This document shows positions 53,667-64,000 of a DNA stretch of 64,000 nt, one piece after another. Every line of letters starts with the position of its first letter. The stretch's first letter is position 1. The position numbers and the translations under genes were made by a program. The notes beneath the pieces are model-generated. The model had not been told where the DNA came from. It searched no databases and saw only the letters and a list, made by a program, of their open reading frames with translations. The DNA lies in NCBI GenBank assembly GCA_946122785.1, contig CAMGYJ010000002.1, forward strand, positions 10,290,339-10,354,338, in the 5' to 3' direction. The stretch is from Linum tenue (lineage: Eukaryota > Streptophyta > Magnoliopsida > Malpighiales > Linaceae).

Positions 53667-56600
53667 TCATCCCTGCAGCTGATCGACAAACTCAAACTTT
53701 TCTCTTGGAAGAGTCTTGGTACACATGTCAGATCCATTTTCGTCAGTATGGATCTTCTCTAGTTGTAACTGCTTCATTTCAAGCACATCTCGTATCCAGT
53801 GATATCGAACATCAATATGTTTTGATCGAGCATGAAATGATGCATTCTTCGCAAGATGAATAGCACTTTGACTGTCACAGAACAGCTGCGGTTGTTCCTG
53901 TAGGAACCCAAGTTCATTCATGAACTTCTTCATCCATATCATCTCCTTGCATGCTTCCGTTATTGCTATATACTCAGCTTCTGTTGTGGAAAGAGCTACA
54001 CACTTTTGTAGCCTTGACTGCCACGATATTGCTCCCCCTGATAAGGTAATCAGGTACCCAGAAGTGGACCTCCTCGAATCAACATCACCTGCCATGTCAG
54101 CATCTGTATAGCCAACAAGGACATGTACACCATCTCCAAAACATATACTCATTTTGGAGCTACCTCGAAGGTATCTGAGGATCCACTTCACAGCTTCCCA
54201 ATGTTCCTTTCCTGGTTTGGAAAGAAACCGACTGACAACTCCAACTGCATGAGCAATATCTGGCCTTGTACACACCATGGCGTACATCAAACTTCCCACT
54301 GCTGAAGCATATGGAATTTTATCCATCTCCGCCATTTGCTTCTCAATAGACGGGCTCTGTTTGGATGTCAATGTAAAGTGGTTAGCAAGAGGACAGCTAA
54401 CCGCCTTAGCATTATCCATGTTGAAACGTTGAAGTACTTTCTCAATGTACTTTTCTTGTGACAACCATATCTTCTTGGCACCTCGATCCCGAATGATCCT
54501 CACGCCAAGAATCTGCTTTGCTGGTCCCAAGTCTTTCATGGCAAAAGACTTGCTCAACTCCTTCTTCAAATCATTGATCTTTGAGACGTTCTGCCCAGCA
54601 ATTAGCATATCATCCACATAGAGCAAAAGTATGATGAAATCTCCATCAGGAAATTTCTTCACGAACACGCAGTGGTCTGAAGTAGTCTTCTTGTAGCCTT
54701 GCTCCCCCATAACAGACTCAAACTTCTTGTACCACTGCCTTGGTACCTGCTTTAAGCCATACAAGCTCTTTCTGAGCCTGCACACATAGCCCTCCTTGTT
54801 CTTCTTCTTGAAGCCTTCTGGTTGCTCCATGTAAATCTCTTCCTCCAAATCACCATGAAGGAAGGCAGTCTTCACATCCATTTGCTCAACCTCCAGGTTA
54901 AGACTTGCTGCTAGTCCTAACACAGTACGAATGGATGTCATTTTCACCACAGGTGAAAATATCTCGTCAAAGTCAATGCCTTTCCTTTGACTAAAGCCTT
55001 TCACGACTAGTCTGGCTTTGAAGCATGGCTGACGGTTGTGTTCATCATGTTTGATCTTGAACACCCACTTGTTCTTCAAAGCTCTCTTGCCTTTTGGCAA
55101 CTTCACCAGCTCAAACGTGTTGTTCTCATACAAGGAATCCATCTCGTCTTGCATGGCTTCTATCCACCTTTGCTTGTGTTCATCATTCATAGCTTCTGTG
55201 AAGCTTTCTGGTTCTCCGCCATCAGTAAGTGAGACGTATTCAGTCTCGGGATATCTGGTAGACGGTCGTGAAATTCTACCAGATCTTGTTGTTCGAACAG
55301 GAGAACCATTTATGGCTGGTGGTTGACCATCGTCATCAGCATCTTCTGGTTGAACCTCCACATGGGCATATGGTTCAACTATCTCAGGCTGATCATGTTG
55401 TGCTTCTTCTCCAACTTTTGTAGGCGCTGGTGTTGGAGGCACTAGCTCAAGGTTTGGCTGACTAGCATCAGTACTAGGAATTTCTTTCCTAGCAACAACA
55501 TCTTCGATGGTCTCATTCTCGATGAACACAGCATCACGGCTTCTGATAAGCTTCTTCTGGATTGGATCAAAGAATCTATAGCCAAACTCATTTTGACCAT
55601 AGCCAATGAATACGCACGGTCGCGTCTTTGAATCCAACTTTGAACTTTCATCCTTTGGAATATGGACAAAGGCCTTTCAACCAAACACCCGCAAATGTTT
55701 GTAGGAAACTTCTTTTCCTGTCCACACCTTCTCTGGGGCGTCATGCTTCAGTGGCACACTGGGTGACCTGTTCCACACATAAACTGCTGCAAGCAGTGCC
55801 TCCCCCCAGAAAGATTGTGGTAGCTTCGAGTGTGATAACAAGCACCTGACTCTCTCTAGCAGGGTCCTGTTCATCCTCTCAGCTAGCCCATTCAATTGCG
55901 GCGTCTTTGGTGGTGTGAATTGCTGCCGAATTCCATGTTCCTTGCAGAAGGTAGCAAACGGACCTCTGTACTCTCCACCATTGTCAGTCCGGATGCACTT
56001 CAGCTTCTTGCCAGTTTCCCTCTCTACCAGGGCCAGGAATTGCTTGAAAACGTCTAGGGCCTGATCCTTGGTCTTCAAGGTATACACCCAAGTCTTCCGT
56101 GAATGGTCATCAATGAATGTCACAAAATATCTGGCACCTCCAAGTGATTTGACATTGACATCGGGTTCACATAGATCTGAGTGAACTAGATCCAACACGT
56201 TTTTCTCTCTTGAAGGGATGGAACTTTTGAAAGCAACTCTGTTTTGCTTTCCCGCCAGGAAATCAACACACTTCTTTAAATGAACATGATCCAACCCAAC
56301 TATGACTTTATTCTGGGCCAACTTCGCCATGGACTTCTCACTCATGTGACCGAGCCGTTTGTGCCACAATTCAATTGTGTCACCATTCTCCACTGAGTTG
56401 ACAATCTCTGGGGAGATCTTGGCTTCCGTCACATATAGCTTTGACAGCTTCTTGCCCTTGGCCAACACCAAGGAGCCTCTGGTTAGTTTCCACTGGCCAT
56501 TGTGGAAGGTGTTGCAGTAACCTTCCTCATCCAACTTGTCTACAGAGATGAGATTCAGGCGCATTTCTGGAACATGCCTGACATCCTTTGGTAGTAGCTT

Positions 56601-57632
56601 CGTACCATTCATCGTCTCCAAGCATACTTCTCCTTTTCCAATAACTTTGGAAAGATTACCATTTCCCATTCTTACCACACCGAAGTCACCTGGTGTGTAA
56701 GATGAGAAAAATTCTCTCTTGGACGTCACGTGGATGGTAGCACCACTATCAACCACCCAGCTTGTATCCTGGGTTGTCAGGTTGACAACATCTTCCTCGT
56801 AGACAATATTGAACTCATCAACAGAGTTTGCACCATCATCATCACTGTTCTCATCTCGTTTGCCCTTCCTTCTCTCGTTTCTGAACTTTGGGCAAAATCT
56901 TCTAATGTGGCCCTTCTCCTTGCAGTGATGACAATGGATGTTGGCAAACTTGTTGAACTTCCCTCGACTCTTGCCTCTTTGCTTCGATCCTCTCGCTTCA
57001 CTTCTTCCCCTGTTTATAGAATCCACCGCCAAAAGGTCTGACTGGGAAGATGATGAGGATGCACCTTGTGATCTTTTCCGCATCTCTTCATTCAGAAATC
57101 CGCTTTTAACGATCTCCATGTTGATAATTCCATATTTTGCAGAGTTGGTATGTGAACTTTTTAGCGTCTCCCAAGATTCTGGAAGGGAAGCCAGAACGAG
57201 GAGAGCGACCACCTCATCTTCCATCTTTATGCCCATACCGGACAATTGATCCACGATCCCTTGAATTTCGTTCAAGTGATCCGCCAAGGATTTGCCTTCC
57301 TTATATTTCATCTGGACCAACTTGGTCAGATAAAATAATTTGTTGTTGCCGGTCTTTGATGCATAGAGTGCCTCCAGCTTGTTCCACAGAATTCTGGCAT
57401 GAGTTTCTCCGCTAATGTTGTTGTATACATTATCGTCGATGAACTGTCGAATGTAGCCACATACTTGCTCATGCTTGAACTCCCATTCCTCTTAAGTTTT
57501 GCCATCAGGTTTAGTTGGGCTAAACACCGGCAAATGCAACTCCGTCACGAGTAGGAGATCCTTCATCTTGTTTCTCCATATGTGATAGTTGGAGCCATTC
57601 AGACTTATCATCTTGCTTGTTTTTGCCTCCAT
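53667..57632 (-). pseudogene. E4 gag-pol with stops at 57492-57494 and 55677-55679
   Basis: One frame throughout, from ATG 57632 (MEAKTSKMISLNGSNYHIWR) to the stop at 53667, about 1321 codons. Gag is followed by a CCHC knuckle (CHHCKEKGHIRRFC near 56920), protease (WVVDSGATIHVTS near 56755) and pre-integrase LWHKRLGHMSEKS. Integrase has HSDLCEPD, RTDNGGEYRGPF and TPQLNGLAERMNRTL. Reverse transcriptase has FLHGDLEEEIYMEQPEGF and LLYVDDMLIAGQN near 54615; RNase H has YTDADMAGDVDSRRSTSGY near 54095. The first TAA falls in Gag (after PDGKT, before EEWEFKHEQ). The second, TGA, stands at the Cys position after HLRVFG, before KAFVHIPKD. Both are point changes without frameshift. The pre-integrase-region Cys-Val-Asp-Phe-Leu-Ala stretch near 56265 also departs from the usual CxxC. 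Confidence 0.9.
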
Positions 57633-57641
57633 TTGAACGTG

Positions 57642-57653
57642 GCTCTGATACCA
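57642..57653 (-). promoter_or_regulatory. E4 primer binding site (tRNA-iMet)
   Basis: TGGTATCAGAGC on the minus strand with a 2-base spacer from the LTR. An identical site lies at 52956-52967 in the partial unit. Confidence 0.9.
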
Positions 57654-57655
57654 CT

Positions 57656-58323
57656 TGTTGGGCGCAGCGGGTGAGAATAGCGGGTAAATATATTGCACTA
57701 AGAAATCACACGCTTGTAAAAAGTTCACAGGTAAGTTGGACCTGGTGGCAGAGCCTCCAGAATTACGGTAACCAACTTACTTAGATCAATTTACTTCGGT
57801 AATTTAATAATGCAATATACTACGACTATTCTCAAAATAACAACAAGCATAGATAATAATAAATGACACCGAGGATTTACGTGGTATACCCTGATTTTGG
57901 GCCAGTCCACGGGAACAACAGTTCCGGAGTATTTCTTTACTATAACAATGGTAGGTTACAGAGATTTTCTCGATACAAGAAATAGAACACACGGTGTTTC
58001 CCAAACAACCTCACTATTTCACTCACAAGGAAATCTCCTATCTACCCGTAGTAGTGAAAACGTTTCACTACCAAAACCCACAATAGAAATACGAACAGAA
58101 GCATAGCAAAGGAAATGGAGAAGGATGGAATTGTAAGGGATGATTGAAATGAGGCAAATGCCTCTGCATTTTATAGCCAGGGAAGAGGGGAAGGGAATTG
58201 AATTCCCATCTGCTAACTCACCTCCCCAACTGCATTTTTGGGTGCTTTAATATTTGTTGAATTTTTTTTTTTATAATTACCAAATTGCTGGCTCTTGCTC
58301 CACCACATGTAGCCGGGCCAACA
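57656..58323 (-). repeat. E4 5' LTR
   Basis: 668 bp, about 99 percent identical to 52970-53633; differences include a longer T run near 58262. Confidence 0.95.
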
Positions 58324-58889
58324 CAATTTACCCCTCCACTTACTTCCCAACCATTTGCACCCTCAACATAAAAGTTCGCCATATTCTTACTTCGCTACTG
58401 AAACTGCCAAGGGGATCGAGCCATTGTGAAGCTCGCCTTTTACTTTCCATCTATCAACCGGTCGGAACCGGTGGCAACAATTAGACTGACATTGACGAAG
58501 ATATGGATGATGATGATGATGACGACGACCACGATTTCGACGACGACATTGATGATGATATGGATTCAGAACTGATGACCTTAATGACGAGACTGACAAC
58601 AGAGGTTGACAATGAAGAAGAGACTTAGAAGCAAGGTGGTGAACTTCTTATCCTAGTGAATACTAGGGCAAAGAGTCTTCGTATCCGGCTCTATTCTGGT
58701 TATACGGATTCATCTTCTAAGGTGACTATGTATTGGATTTGGAACTCGTATCGCATTTGATCATGAAGGGCACAATATCATTGTCAGGTATTGAATCTAC
58801 GTAATTATTTATTACCATATCCGTAGCTTGACTTACATTATGCTCGGTGCGCTTGATAACCTTTTCAGAAAGAGGACACGTACTGAAAA
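58324..58889. other. Short spacer between E4 and E5
   Basis: No complete gene. It contains an Asp-rich open stretch (58503-58628) listed separately, then AT-rich sequence up to the E5 target site. Confidence 0.45.
58503..58628 (+). other. Asp-rich open stretch, possible exon relic
   Basis: 41 codons from ATG to TAG: a run of Asp with interspersed Met, His and Phe (MDDDDDDDDHDFDDDIDDDM), then SELMTLMTRLTTEVDNEEET. Acidic tails of this type end many nuclear and chromatin proteins, but a GAT trinucleotide repeat alone would also give it. Upstream, the frame closes at TAG 58482. Confidence 0.25.
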
Positions 58890-58894
58890 GATAA

Positions 58895-59162
58895 TGTAAA
58901 GTTTGTTAAGTGCGGAAACGTAAAAGACAAGTGTTTACGTGGTATCCCCGATATACGGGACTAGTCCACGGGAGAGAGGAGTCTCTCCAGCTGTAGTTCT
59001 TATTACTTCGTTAATTGTTCATGGCCAATGGCCTTACAATATATACCCTGTTACAATCATCTAGGGTTTGCTCCTCACAAGGAGAAGAACGGAGATGCGG
59101 CTGAACAGTAGAATGGGCCGTGTAGTGGGCCGATGGCTGTGATGGACCAGGCTCGTCTAATA
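58895..59162 (-). repeat. E5 3' LTR
   Basis: 268 bp. It contains the final roughly 50 codons of the gag-pol frame. Confidence 0.95.
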
Positions 59163-62100
59163 CTCCCCCGCAAGATGGCGCGTGAAGGTCACGAACGCCC
59201 ATCTTGGCCAGTAAGAAATGAAAACGATCAGCACCAAGTCCTTTAGTGAAAAGATCAGCCAGCTGAAGAGTGGAGCTAACTTTGAGGGGAGCAACATCAC
59301 GAGATTGAACCCTTTCCCGAACAAAGTAGCAATCCATCTCCACATGTTTAGTGCGCTCGTGAAAAACAGGATTGGCTGCGATGTGAAGAGCAGCCTGATT
59401 ATCGCAATAGAGCGGTGTGGGACCATCCTGGGGAGCACCTAGCTCGCGCAGAAGCCAACGTAACCAAAGCAATTCACTGACAGTGCTGGCCATGGCACGA
59501 TATTCTGCTTCGGCGGAAGAGCGAGCAACAACCTGCTGCTTCTTGGTTCGCCAGGAAACGGGAGCTCCCCCAAGTGTAATATAATAACCTGTTGTTGAGC
59601 GACGAGTTGACTGGCAACCTCCCCAATCTGCGTCACAGTAAGCAGTAAGTTGCAGATCATTATTAGTAGGAAGAAAGAGACCTTGTCCAGGGGACATCTT
59701 CAGATATCTGAGGATACGCTGAACAGCATCCATATGAGCACGAGTGGGGGCATTCACAAACTGGCTGAGAAGATTTACCCCATAAGTAATGTCAGGTCGA
59801 GTAACGGTCAAGTACAAGAGACGACCGACCAGACGACGATAAGCAGAAGGATCCTCGGCAGGCTCAGAGTCATCAGGCCGAGTGAGATGATGATTCTGCT
59901 CAACAGGAAACAGGCTGGGCCGACAACCAGCGACCCCAGCATCAGCCAAAATGTCCAGAACGTACTTGCGTTGGCTGAGAATCATACCAGCAGAAGAGCG
60001 AGCAGCCTCAAGCCCAAGGAAATAGCGGATCGGACCAAGATCCTTGATGCTAAAACGAGCATCGAGAAAAGACTTCACGCGGGATATGAAACTGAGATCA
60101 TTACCGGCGAGAAGGACATCGTCAACATAAATGAGAGCAACAACAAAGGTGCTCCCCCGCTGGTAGATAAACAAAGAGTGGTCTGCAGGAGAAGCACGAA
60201 ACTGAAGTTCACAAAGAGCAGTGGTGAACTTCTGATACCAGTTCCGGGATGCCTGTTTAAGACCATAGAGAGACTTATTTAGTCGACAGACACGAGTCTC
60301 ACCAGGAGCAGCGAAACCTTCGGGAATGCGCATGTAAACCTCCTCGTCCAGGTCCCCATGGAGAAAGGCATTGTTCACATCTAACTGGTGAACATACCAT
60401 CCTTTGCTGACTGCAACAGCAAGGAGACTTCGAACAGTCACCAACTTGGCAACCGGGGCAAACGTGTCGTGGAAATCGACACCTTCAATTTGGGTGTAGC
60501 CTTTGGCGACAAGGCGAGCTTTATAACGCTCAATAGAACCATCAGGGTGAAACTTTATTTTGTACACCCATTTGCAGTCAATGCAACGTTTTCCTGGTGG
60601 TAGATCAACGAGACTCCAAGTGCCATTTATCTCAAGAGCACTGATCTCAGTGCGCATGGCAAGACGCCAACGTTCATCAACCACGGCCTGTCGGAAAGTG
60701 CGAGGCTCCACCTGGGTTGTTATGGCTGCAACAAAAGCTCCATAAAAAGGAGTAACCCGATTATAAGCAACATAAGATGCCATGGGGTAGCGGACAGAAT
60801 TCACCTTGCTACCAGTGTAGTAGTCCGCCAGACGTCGGGGCGGGCCACGGACACGATCGCCACGCTGGAGCTCGGGAGGCCCAGTGGGCTGTGATGGAGC
60901 CGAAGGTCCAGTAGGCGAGGGGCTCGTGGAAGGAGAGGGCACAGGCCCGTTAGTCGGCCCAGGTGAAGAGGGGCCCGGCGGAGCGACGGGGCTTTGCTGA
61001 TCATCTTGGGCCGGGCGGGGCTGCGCGTCAGGGGCCTGCGTAGGCTGGGGCGAAGGAGTCCGCTCCTCATCAACTGATGGGCCTTGGCCCGAGTCGGCTC
61101 CAAGCCCATTAGTGGGGGAAAGAAGGAGCACGTCTTCTTCATGCGCAGGGGGCTGATGAAAAACCTGCGAGGGAAGCCAGTGAAAGTCTTTAGATGTCAC
61201 TGGGTTAAAAGGAAACATGGATTCGCAAAAAATCACATCCCGACTAGTGATCATTTTGCGAGTCGACAAGTCGTAGGCGCGATAGCCCTTCTGGCTAGCA
61301 GCATAACCGAGGAACACACAAGCGCGACCACGATCGGAGAACTTCCCAAGAGCAGCATGGGTGTCTTTGCAATAAACAAGGCAGCCAAAAACACGAAGAT
61401 GAGTGTAAGAAGCAGGTTTGCCGAAAAGAATCTCGAAAGGGGTCTTATTCCTGGTTGCCGTAGTGGGCAAGCGATTAATCAAGTAGGCAGCAGTCAGGAT
61501 ACACTCGCCCCAGAAACGAATAGGTAGAGACGCCTGGAAACGAAGTGCACGGGCTGTTTCAAGGAGATGACGATGCTTCCTTTCTACAACTCCGTTCTGC
61601 TGCGGTGTATCAGTACATGAGGTCTGTAAAAGAATACCCTGACGAGGATAAAAATCACGAAGAGTTCCAGTGGAAAATTCGGGGCCATTGTCTGCCTGTA
61701 TACGCTTGACCCTGCGACCAAACTGTGTGAGCACCATGTGATAAAACATCTCAATATAACGACCAACTTCAGATTTAAACCGAAGAAGATACACCCAGAC
61801 ACCGCGACTATAGTCGTCAACGATAGTCAAAAAATAGTGAGCACCACTAAGAGAGGCAGTCTGATAACCACCCCAAATATCCATGTGAAGTAGTTCAAAA
61901 CAATCGGTAGTGCGAATCGCACTTATTGGGAATGAGTTCCGAGTTTGTTTGGCACGGAAACAAGAATGAAAATTATCACTGATTGTCTTTTGCAAAGAAA
62001 TAAGAGGACTAAGCTGAGATAACTTCAGGAACGATGGGTGACCAAGCCGGGCATGCCACAGATCACTCGAAACTCCTGCTGCCTGAGTCACGGCATGGGC

Positions 62101-63591
62101 TTGAACCTGCCTGCAGCCAAATAAACGCAGATAGTAGAGACCCTCACGGAGTTCCCCCTTCCCAATCACGCTCTTCGAGTGTAAGTCCTGAATTATGCAG
62201 AAATCACTCAGAAAAATTAAAGCCACACGATGATCCTGACAAAGACGGCTGACAGACAACAGATTACAACGAAATTCGGGGACATGAAGTACGCGCCCCA
62301 AAGTAAAACCAGCAGCAAGATCAACAGAACCAATACGTGTAACCGGGATACTTGCCCCATTGGGAATGCGAACCGGAGGACTATGTCGCTCAGAATCATA
62401 CGACGTAAACAGAGATGAATTCATGGCTATATGTTCGTTACACCCAGAGTCAATAAGCCACTCAGGTTCAGAAGAGAACGAATACGTACCAGCCATGTTG
62501 CTAACCGGGGCAGCAGAGCCCATGAGATTACCTCCGAAAAATTGCTTTAGCTGCTCTAATTGCTGAACAGTAAAGCCGGCCACGGGACTAGATTCAGCCT
62601 CGGTTTGGGCTGCACGGGGCTCGCGACTCCTGCCACCATCACGATCCCGATCACGGCGACGAGGCGGCTGATCAGTTCCTTTGTCACGGGAGGGCCATCC
62701 AATCAGCTCAAAGCAAGACTCCTTTAGATGGCCATTTTTGCGGCAGTGGGTGCAGTGAAGTTTGCCGCGTTCACCCGAGGATCGATCCCGGCCACCACAG
62801 CGTGTGTTGTTGCTGTCTTTGTCGGCTTCTCCTTGTGCCGCAAAGGCCGCGGCTTCCGGAGCAGGGCGCCGATTCTGTGTGAGAGACCGTTGCTGCTCGT
62901 CGTTGTAGACGATCCGAAAAGCTTCAGGGAGCGTCGGGGTAGGGGTCATAGAGAGGATCTGGCTTCGTACCGTGGCGAATGTCTCGTCGAGACCCAGAAG
63001 AAAATCCAGCAAGCGAAGACTTTCGTTCTGGTCACGGCTGCGTCGGCCACAAGAACACAGCGGCGGGGGTAGGATGGACTGAGTTTCTTCCCAGACCCGG
63101 CGAAGCTGCGTGTAAAAGTTGGACACTGTCTGCTTTTCTTGCTGCAAGAGGCTCACATGACGACGAAGTTCATAGGCCCTAGTAAGATTACCTTTACTGA
63201 AGCGGTCACGGAGGTCGTCCCATATCTCCTGAGCTGTCTTCGCATGCATCACACTGCTGCGAATTTCGGAGTCCATGGCTGTGCGAAGCCACCCCTTTAC
63301 AAGGGCATCACAGCGCACCCATTGGTTGATCTCAGGAGCGCTGGCTGTTGGTCGAGGCATGCTGCCATCGACGAAACCGATCTTGTGCTTCGTAACAAGG
63401 GCATCGGTCATCTCCAACACCCATTCACCATAGTTGGAAGGCGTCAAGAGACTGCTGACGTGCAAATGTCCAGTGTTGTCCGATTGATGGATGAACAAAG
63501 GACTTAGAGGATCGGGGCTGTAGCCACTCGAAGTGCCGGACTTGGACGGCGGCGTGGACTCGAGGTAGGAGGAATCATCATCTCCAGCCAT
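59011..63591 (-). CDS. E5 gag-pol polyprotein (1526 aa), Ty1/copia
   Basis: ATG at 63591 (MAGDDDSSYLESTPPSKSG). Gag (about 40-260), a zinc knuckle CTHCRKNGHLKESC near 280, protease WLIDSGCNEHIA near 380, pre-integrase LWHARLGHPSFLKL, integrase (HMDIWGGYQ near 570, QADNGPEF, TPQQNGVVERKHRHL), and a Pro/Ser-rich linker (about 800-890). Reverse transcriptase (FLHGDLDEEVYMRIPEGF, IYVDDVLLAGN near 1158) and RNase H (YCDADWGGCQSTRRSTTGYY near 1322) follow. The frame crosses the polypurine tract, giving SCGGVLDEP, and ends about 50 codons inside the LTR. The order and the Gag/RNase H style resemble E1, but the two are separate families. All catalytic residues seen are present. Confidence 0.95.
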   Translation of the reverse strand: MAGDDDSSYLESTPPSKSGTSSGYSPDPLSPLFIHQSDNTGHLHVSSLLTPSNYGEWVLEMTDALVTKHKIGFVDGSMPRPTASAPEINQWVRCDALVKGWLRTAMDSEIRSSVMHAKTAQEIWDDLRDRFSKGNLTRAYELRRHVSLLQQEKQTVSNFYTQLRRVWEETQSILPPPLCSCGRRSRDQNESLRLLDFLLGLDETFATVRSQILSMTPTPTLPEAFRIVYNDEQQRSLTQNRRPAPEAAAFAAQGEADKDSNNTRCGGRDRSSGERGKLHCTHCRKNGHLKESCFELIGWPSRDKGTDQPPRRRDRDRDGGRSREPRAAQTEAESSPVAGFTVQQLEQLKQFFGGNLMGSAAPVSNMAGTYSFSSEPEWLIDSGCNEHIAMNSSLFTSYDSERHSPPVRIPNGASIPVTRIGSVDLAAGFTLGRVLHVPEFRCNLLSVSRLCQDHRVALIFLSDFCIIQDLHSKSVIGKGELREGLYYLRLFGCRQVQAHAVTQAAGVSSDLWHARLGHPSFLKLSQLSPLISLQKTISDNFHSCFRAKQTRNSFPISAIRTTDCFELLHMDIWGGYQTASLSGAHYFLTIVDDYSRGVWVYLLRFKSEVGRYIEMFYHMVLTQFGRRVKRIQADNGPEFSTGTLRDFYPRQGILLQTSCTDTPQQNGVVERKHRHLLETARALRFQASLPIRFWGECILTAAYLINRLPTTATRNKTPFEILFGKPASYTHLRVFGCLVYCKDTHAALGKFSDRGRACVFLGYAASQKGYRAYDLSTRKMITSRDVIFCESMFPFNPVTSKDFHWLPSQVFHQPPAHEEDVLLLSPTNGLGADSGQGPSVDEERTPSPQPTQAPDAQPRPAQDDQQSPVAPPGPSSPGPTNGPVPSPSTSPSPTGPSAPSQPTGPPELQRGDRVRGPPRRLADYYTGSKVNSVRYPMASYVAYNRVTPFYGAFVAAITTQVEPRTFRQAVVDERWRLAMRTEISALEINGTWSLVDLPPGKRCIDCKWVYKIKFHPDGSIERYKARLVAKGYTQIEGVDFHDTFAPVAKLVTVRSLLAVAVSKGWYVHQLDVNNAFLHGDLDEEVYMRIPEGFAAPGETRVCRLNKSLYGLKQASRNWYQKFTTALCELQFRASPADHSLFIYQRGSTFVVALIYVDDVLLAGNDLSFISRVKSFLDARFSIKDLGPIRYFLGLEAARSSAGMILSQRKYVLDILADAGVAGCRPSLFPVEQNHHLTRPDDSEPAEDPSAYRRLVGRLLYLTVTRPDITYGVNLLSQFVNAPTRAHMDAVQRILRYLKMSPGQGLFLPTNNDLQLTAYCDADWGGCQSTRRSTTGYYITLGGAPVSWRTKKQQVVARSSAEAEYRAMASTVSELLWLRWLLRELGAPQDGPTPLYCDNQAALHIAANPVFHERTKHVEMDCYFVRERVQSRDVAPLKVSSTLQLADLFTKGLGADRFHFLLAKMGVRDLHAPSCGGVLDEPGPSQPSAHYTAHSTVQPHLRSSPCEEQTLDDCNRVYIVRPLAMNN

Positions 63592-63619
63592 GGTCGAACT
63601 TCAAAGATCGAGCTTCACA

Positions 63620-63631
63620 GCTCTGATACCA
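63620..63631 (-). promoter_or_regulatory. E5 primer binding site (tRNA-iMet)
   Basis: TGGTATCAGAGC on the minus strand, directly at the 5' LTR edge. Confidence 0.95.
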
Positions 63632-63891
63632 TGTAAAGTTTGTTAAGTGCGGAAACGTAAAAGACAAGTGTTTACGTGGTATCCCCGATATACGGGACTA
63701 GTCCACGGGAGAGAGGAGTCTCTCCAGCTGTAGTTCTTATTATTTCGTTAATTGTTCATGGCCAATGGCCTTACAATATATACCCTGTTACAATCATCTA
63801 GGGTTTGCTCCTCACAAGGAGAAGAACGGAGATGCGGCTGAACAGTAGAATGGGCCGTGTAGTGGCTGTGATGGACCAGGCTCGTCTAATA
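63632..63891 (-). repeat. E5 5' LTR
   Basis: 260 bp, matching 58895-59162 except for an 8-bp deletion and one substitution. Confidence 0.95.
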
Positions 63892-63896
63892 GATAA

Positions 63897-64000
63897 TTAT
63901 AGGAAATTAATTAATCAACTTTTTTTCTCTGAAGAACAATAATAAGAACCAACTTAAAACCCTTTTCGTGGCCAGCTGTTTGCTTTCGGACCCTCTTGGA
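63897..64000. other. Flank after E5, no gene seen
   Basis: About 100 bp of AT-rich sequence that continues the 58324-58889 spacer once E5 is taken out. Confidence 0.4.

Larger units (their letters stand above)
52970..58323 (-). mobile_element. Ty1/copia retrotransposon E4, two nonsense codons, tandem arrangement
   Basis: LTRs at 52970-53633 and 57656-58323 (TGTTGGGCGC...GGGCCAACA) are about 99 percent identical by eye. The primer site TGGTATCAGAGC lies two bases after the 5' LTR (57642-57653), and the polypurine tract CAGGCGGGGGAGAAT precedes the 3' LTR. Past the 3' LTR, primer site and gag begin again (52627-52969), so the locus reads LTR-internal-LTR-partial internal. No target duplication can be tested because the far LTR is missing. 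Confidence 0.95.
58895..63891 (-). mobile_element. Ty1/copia retrotransposon E5 (5.0 kb), intact and young
   Basis: LTRs of 268 bp (58895-59162) and 260 bp (63632-63891) start TGTAAAG and end CTAATA. They differ by one 8-bp indel (GGCCGATG near 59128) and, as far as I see, one substitution. The target duplication GATAA is perfect (58890-58894, 63892-63896). Primer site and polypurine tract (CTTGCGGGGGAG on the minus strand) adjoin the LTRs. The coding frame is open throughout, so the element may be active. Confidence 0.95.

Overview
The window is nuclear DNA of a flowering plant, probably a eudicot. The evidence is spliced plant genes (an amaranthin-like lectin pair, a glutamate decarboxylase first exon, a BOBBER/NudC-type first exon) buried in LTR retrotransposons of the Ty1/copia superfamily and in hAT- and Mutator-type DNA elements. 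I cannot name the species. Almost all coding capacity is transposon-derived and lies on the minus strand; only one apparently intact host gene was found (12088-12588, minus).

Layout. 248-7538: a Mutator-like non-autonomous element carrying a young, intact copia (E1, 1575-6788). 7547-16590: low-copy sequence with a broken BOBBER-like exon (8985-9324), a foldback repeat, and a small coiled-coil protein gene with a TATA box and a 5'UTR intron. 16590-21370: old retroelement debris (copia pol fragment, LINE endonuclease fragment, a decayed relative of E3). 21661-21863: glutamate decarboxylase exon fragment with a 1-bp deletion. 22860-23872: two minisatellite arrays. 24083-24786: a hAT element. 24975-28654: a second hAT split by a Mutator element whose transposase has one nonsense codon and a roughly 310-bp palindrome upstream.

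28849-50550 is the biological centre of the window: two neighbouring genes for amaranthin-type agglutinins with a C-terminal aerolysin-like module. Both are broken. Gene A (28849-31148) has several frameshifts. Gene B (32085-50550) has frameshifts and a nonsense codon, and two copia elements with perfect 5-bp target duplications (E2, 32300-40925; E3, 43340-49211) sit inside its exons, stretching it to about 18 kb. E2 has its own 1.3-kb Mutator-like insertion inside the integrase and an additional sense ORF after pol. The introns of gene B hold nested hAT and Mutator-like elements.

50862-63891: another hAT-like element, then E4 (52627-58323), a copia in a tandem internal-LTR-internal-LTR arrangement with two nonsense codons, then E5 (58895-63891), an intact young copia.

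Reading of the whole: a lectin/defence-type locus that lost function and became a nested-insertion site. Relative order can be read from nesting: gene B, then E2 and E3; E2, then the Mutator-like element in it; the 24975 hAT, then the Mutator element in it. LTR comparison by eye suggests E1 and E5 are the youngest insertions and E2 is older.
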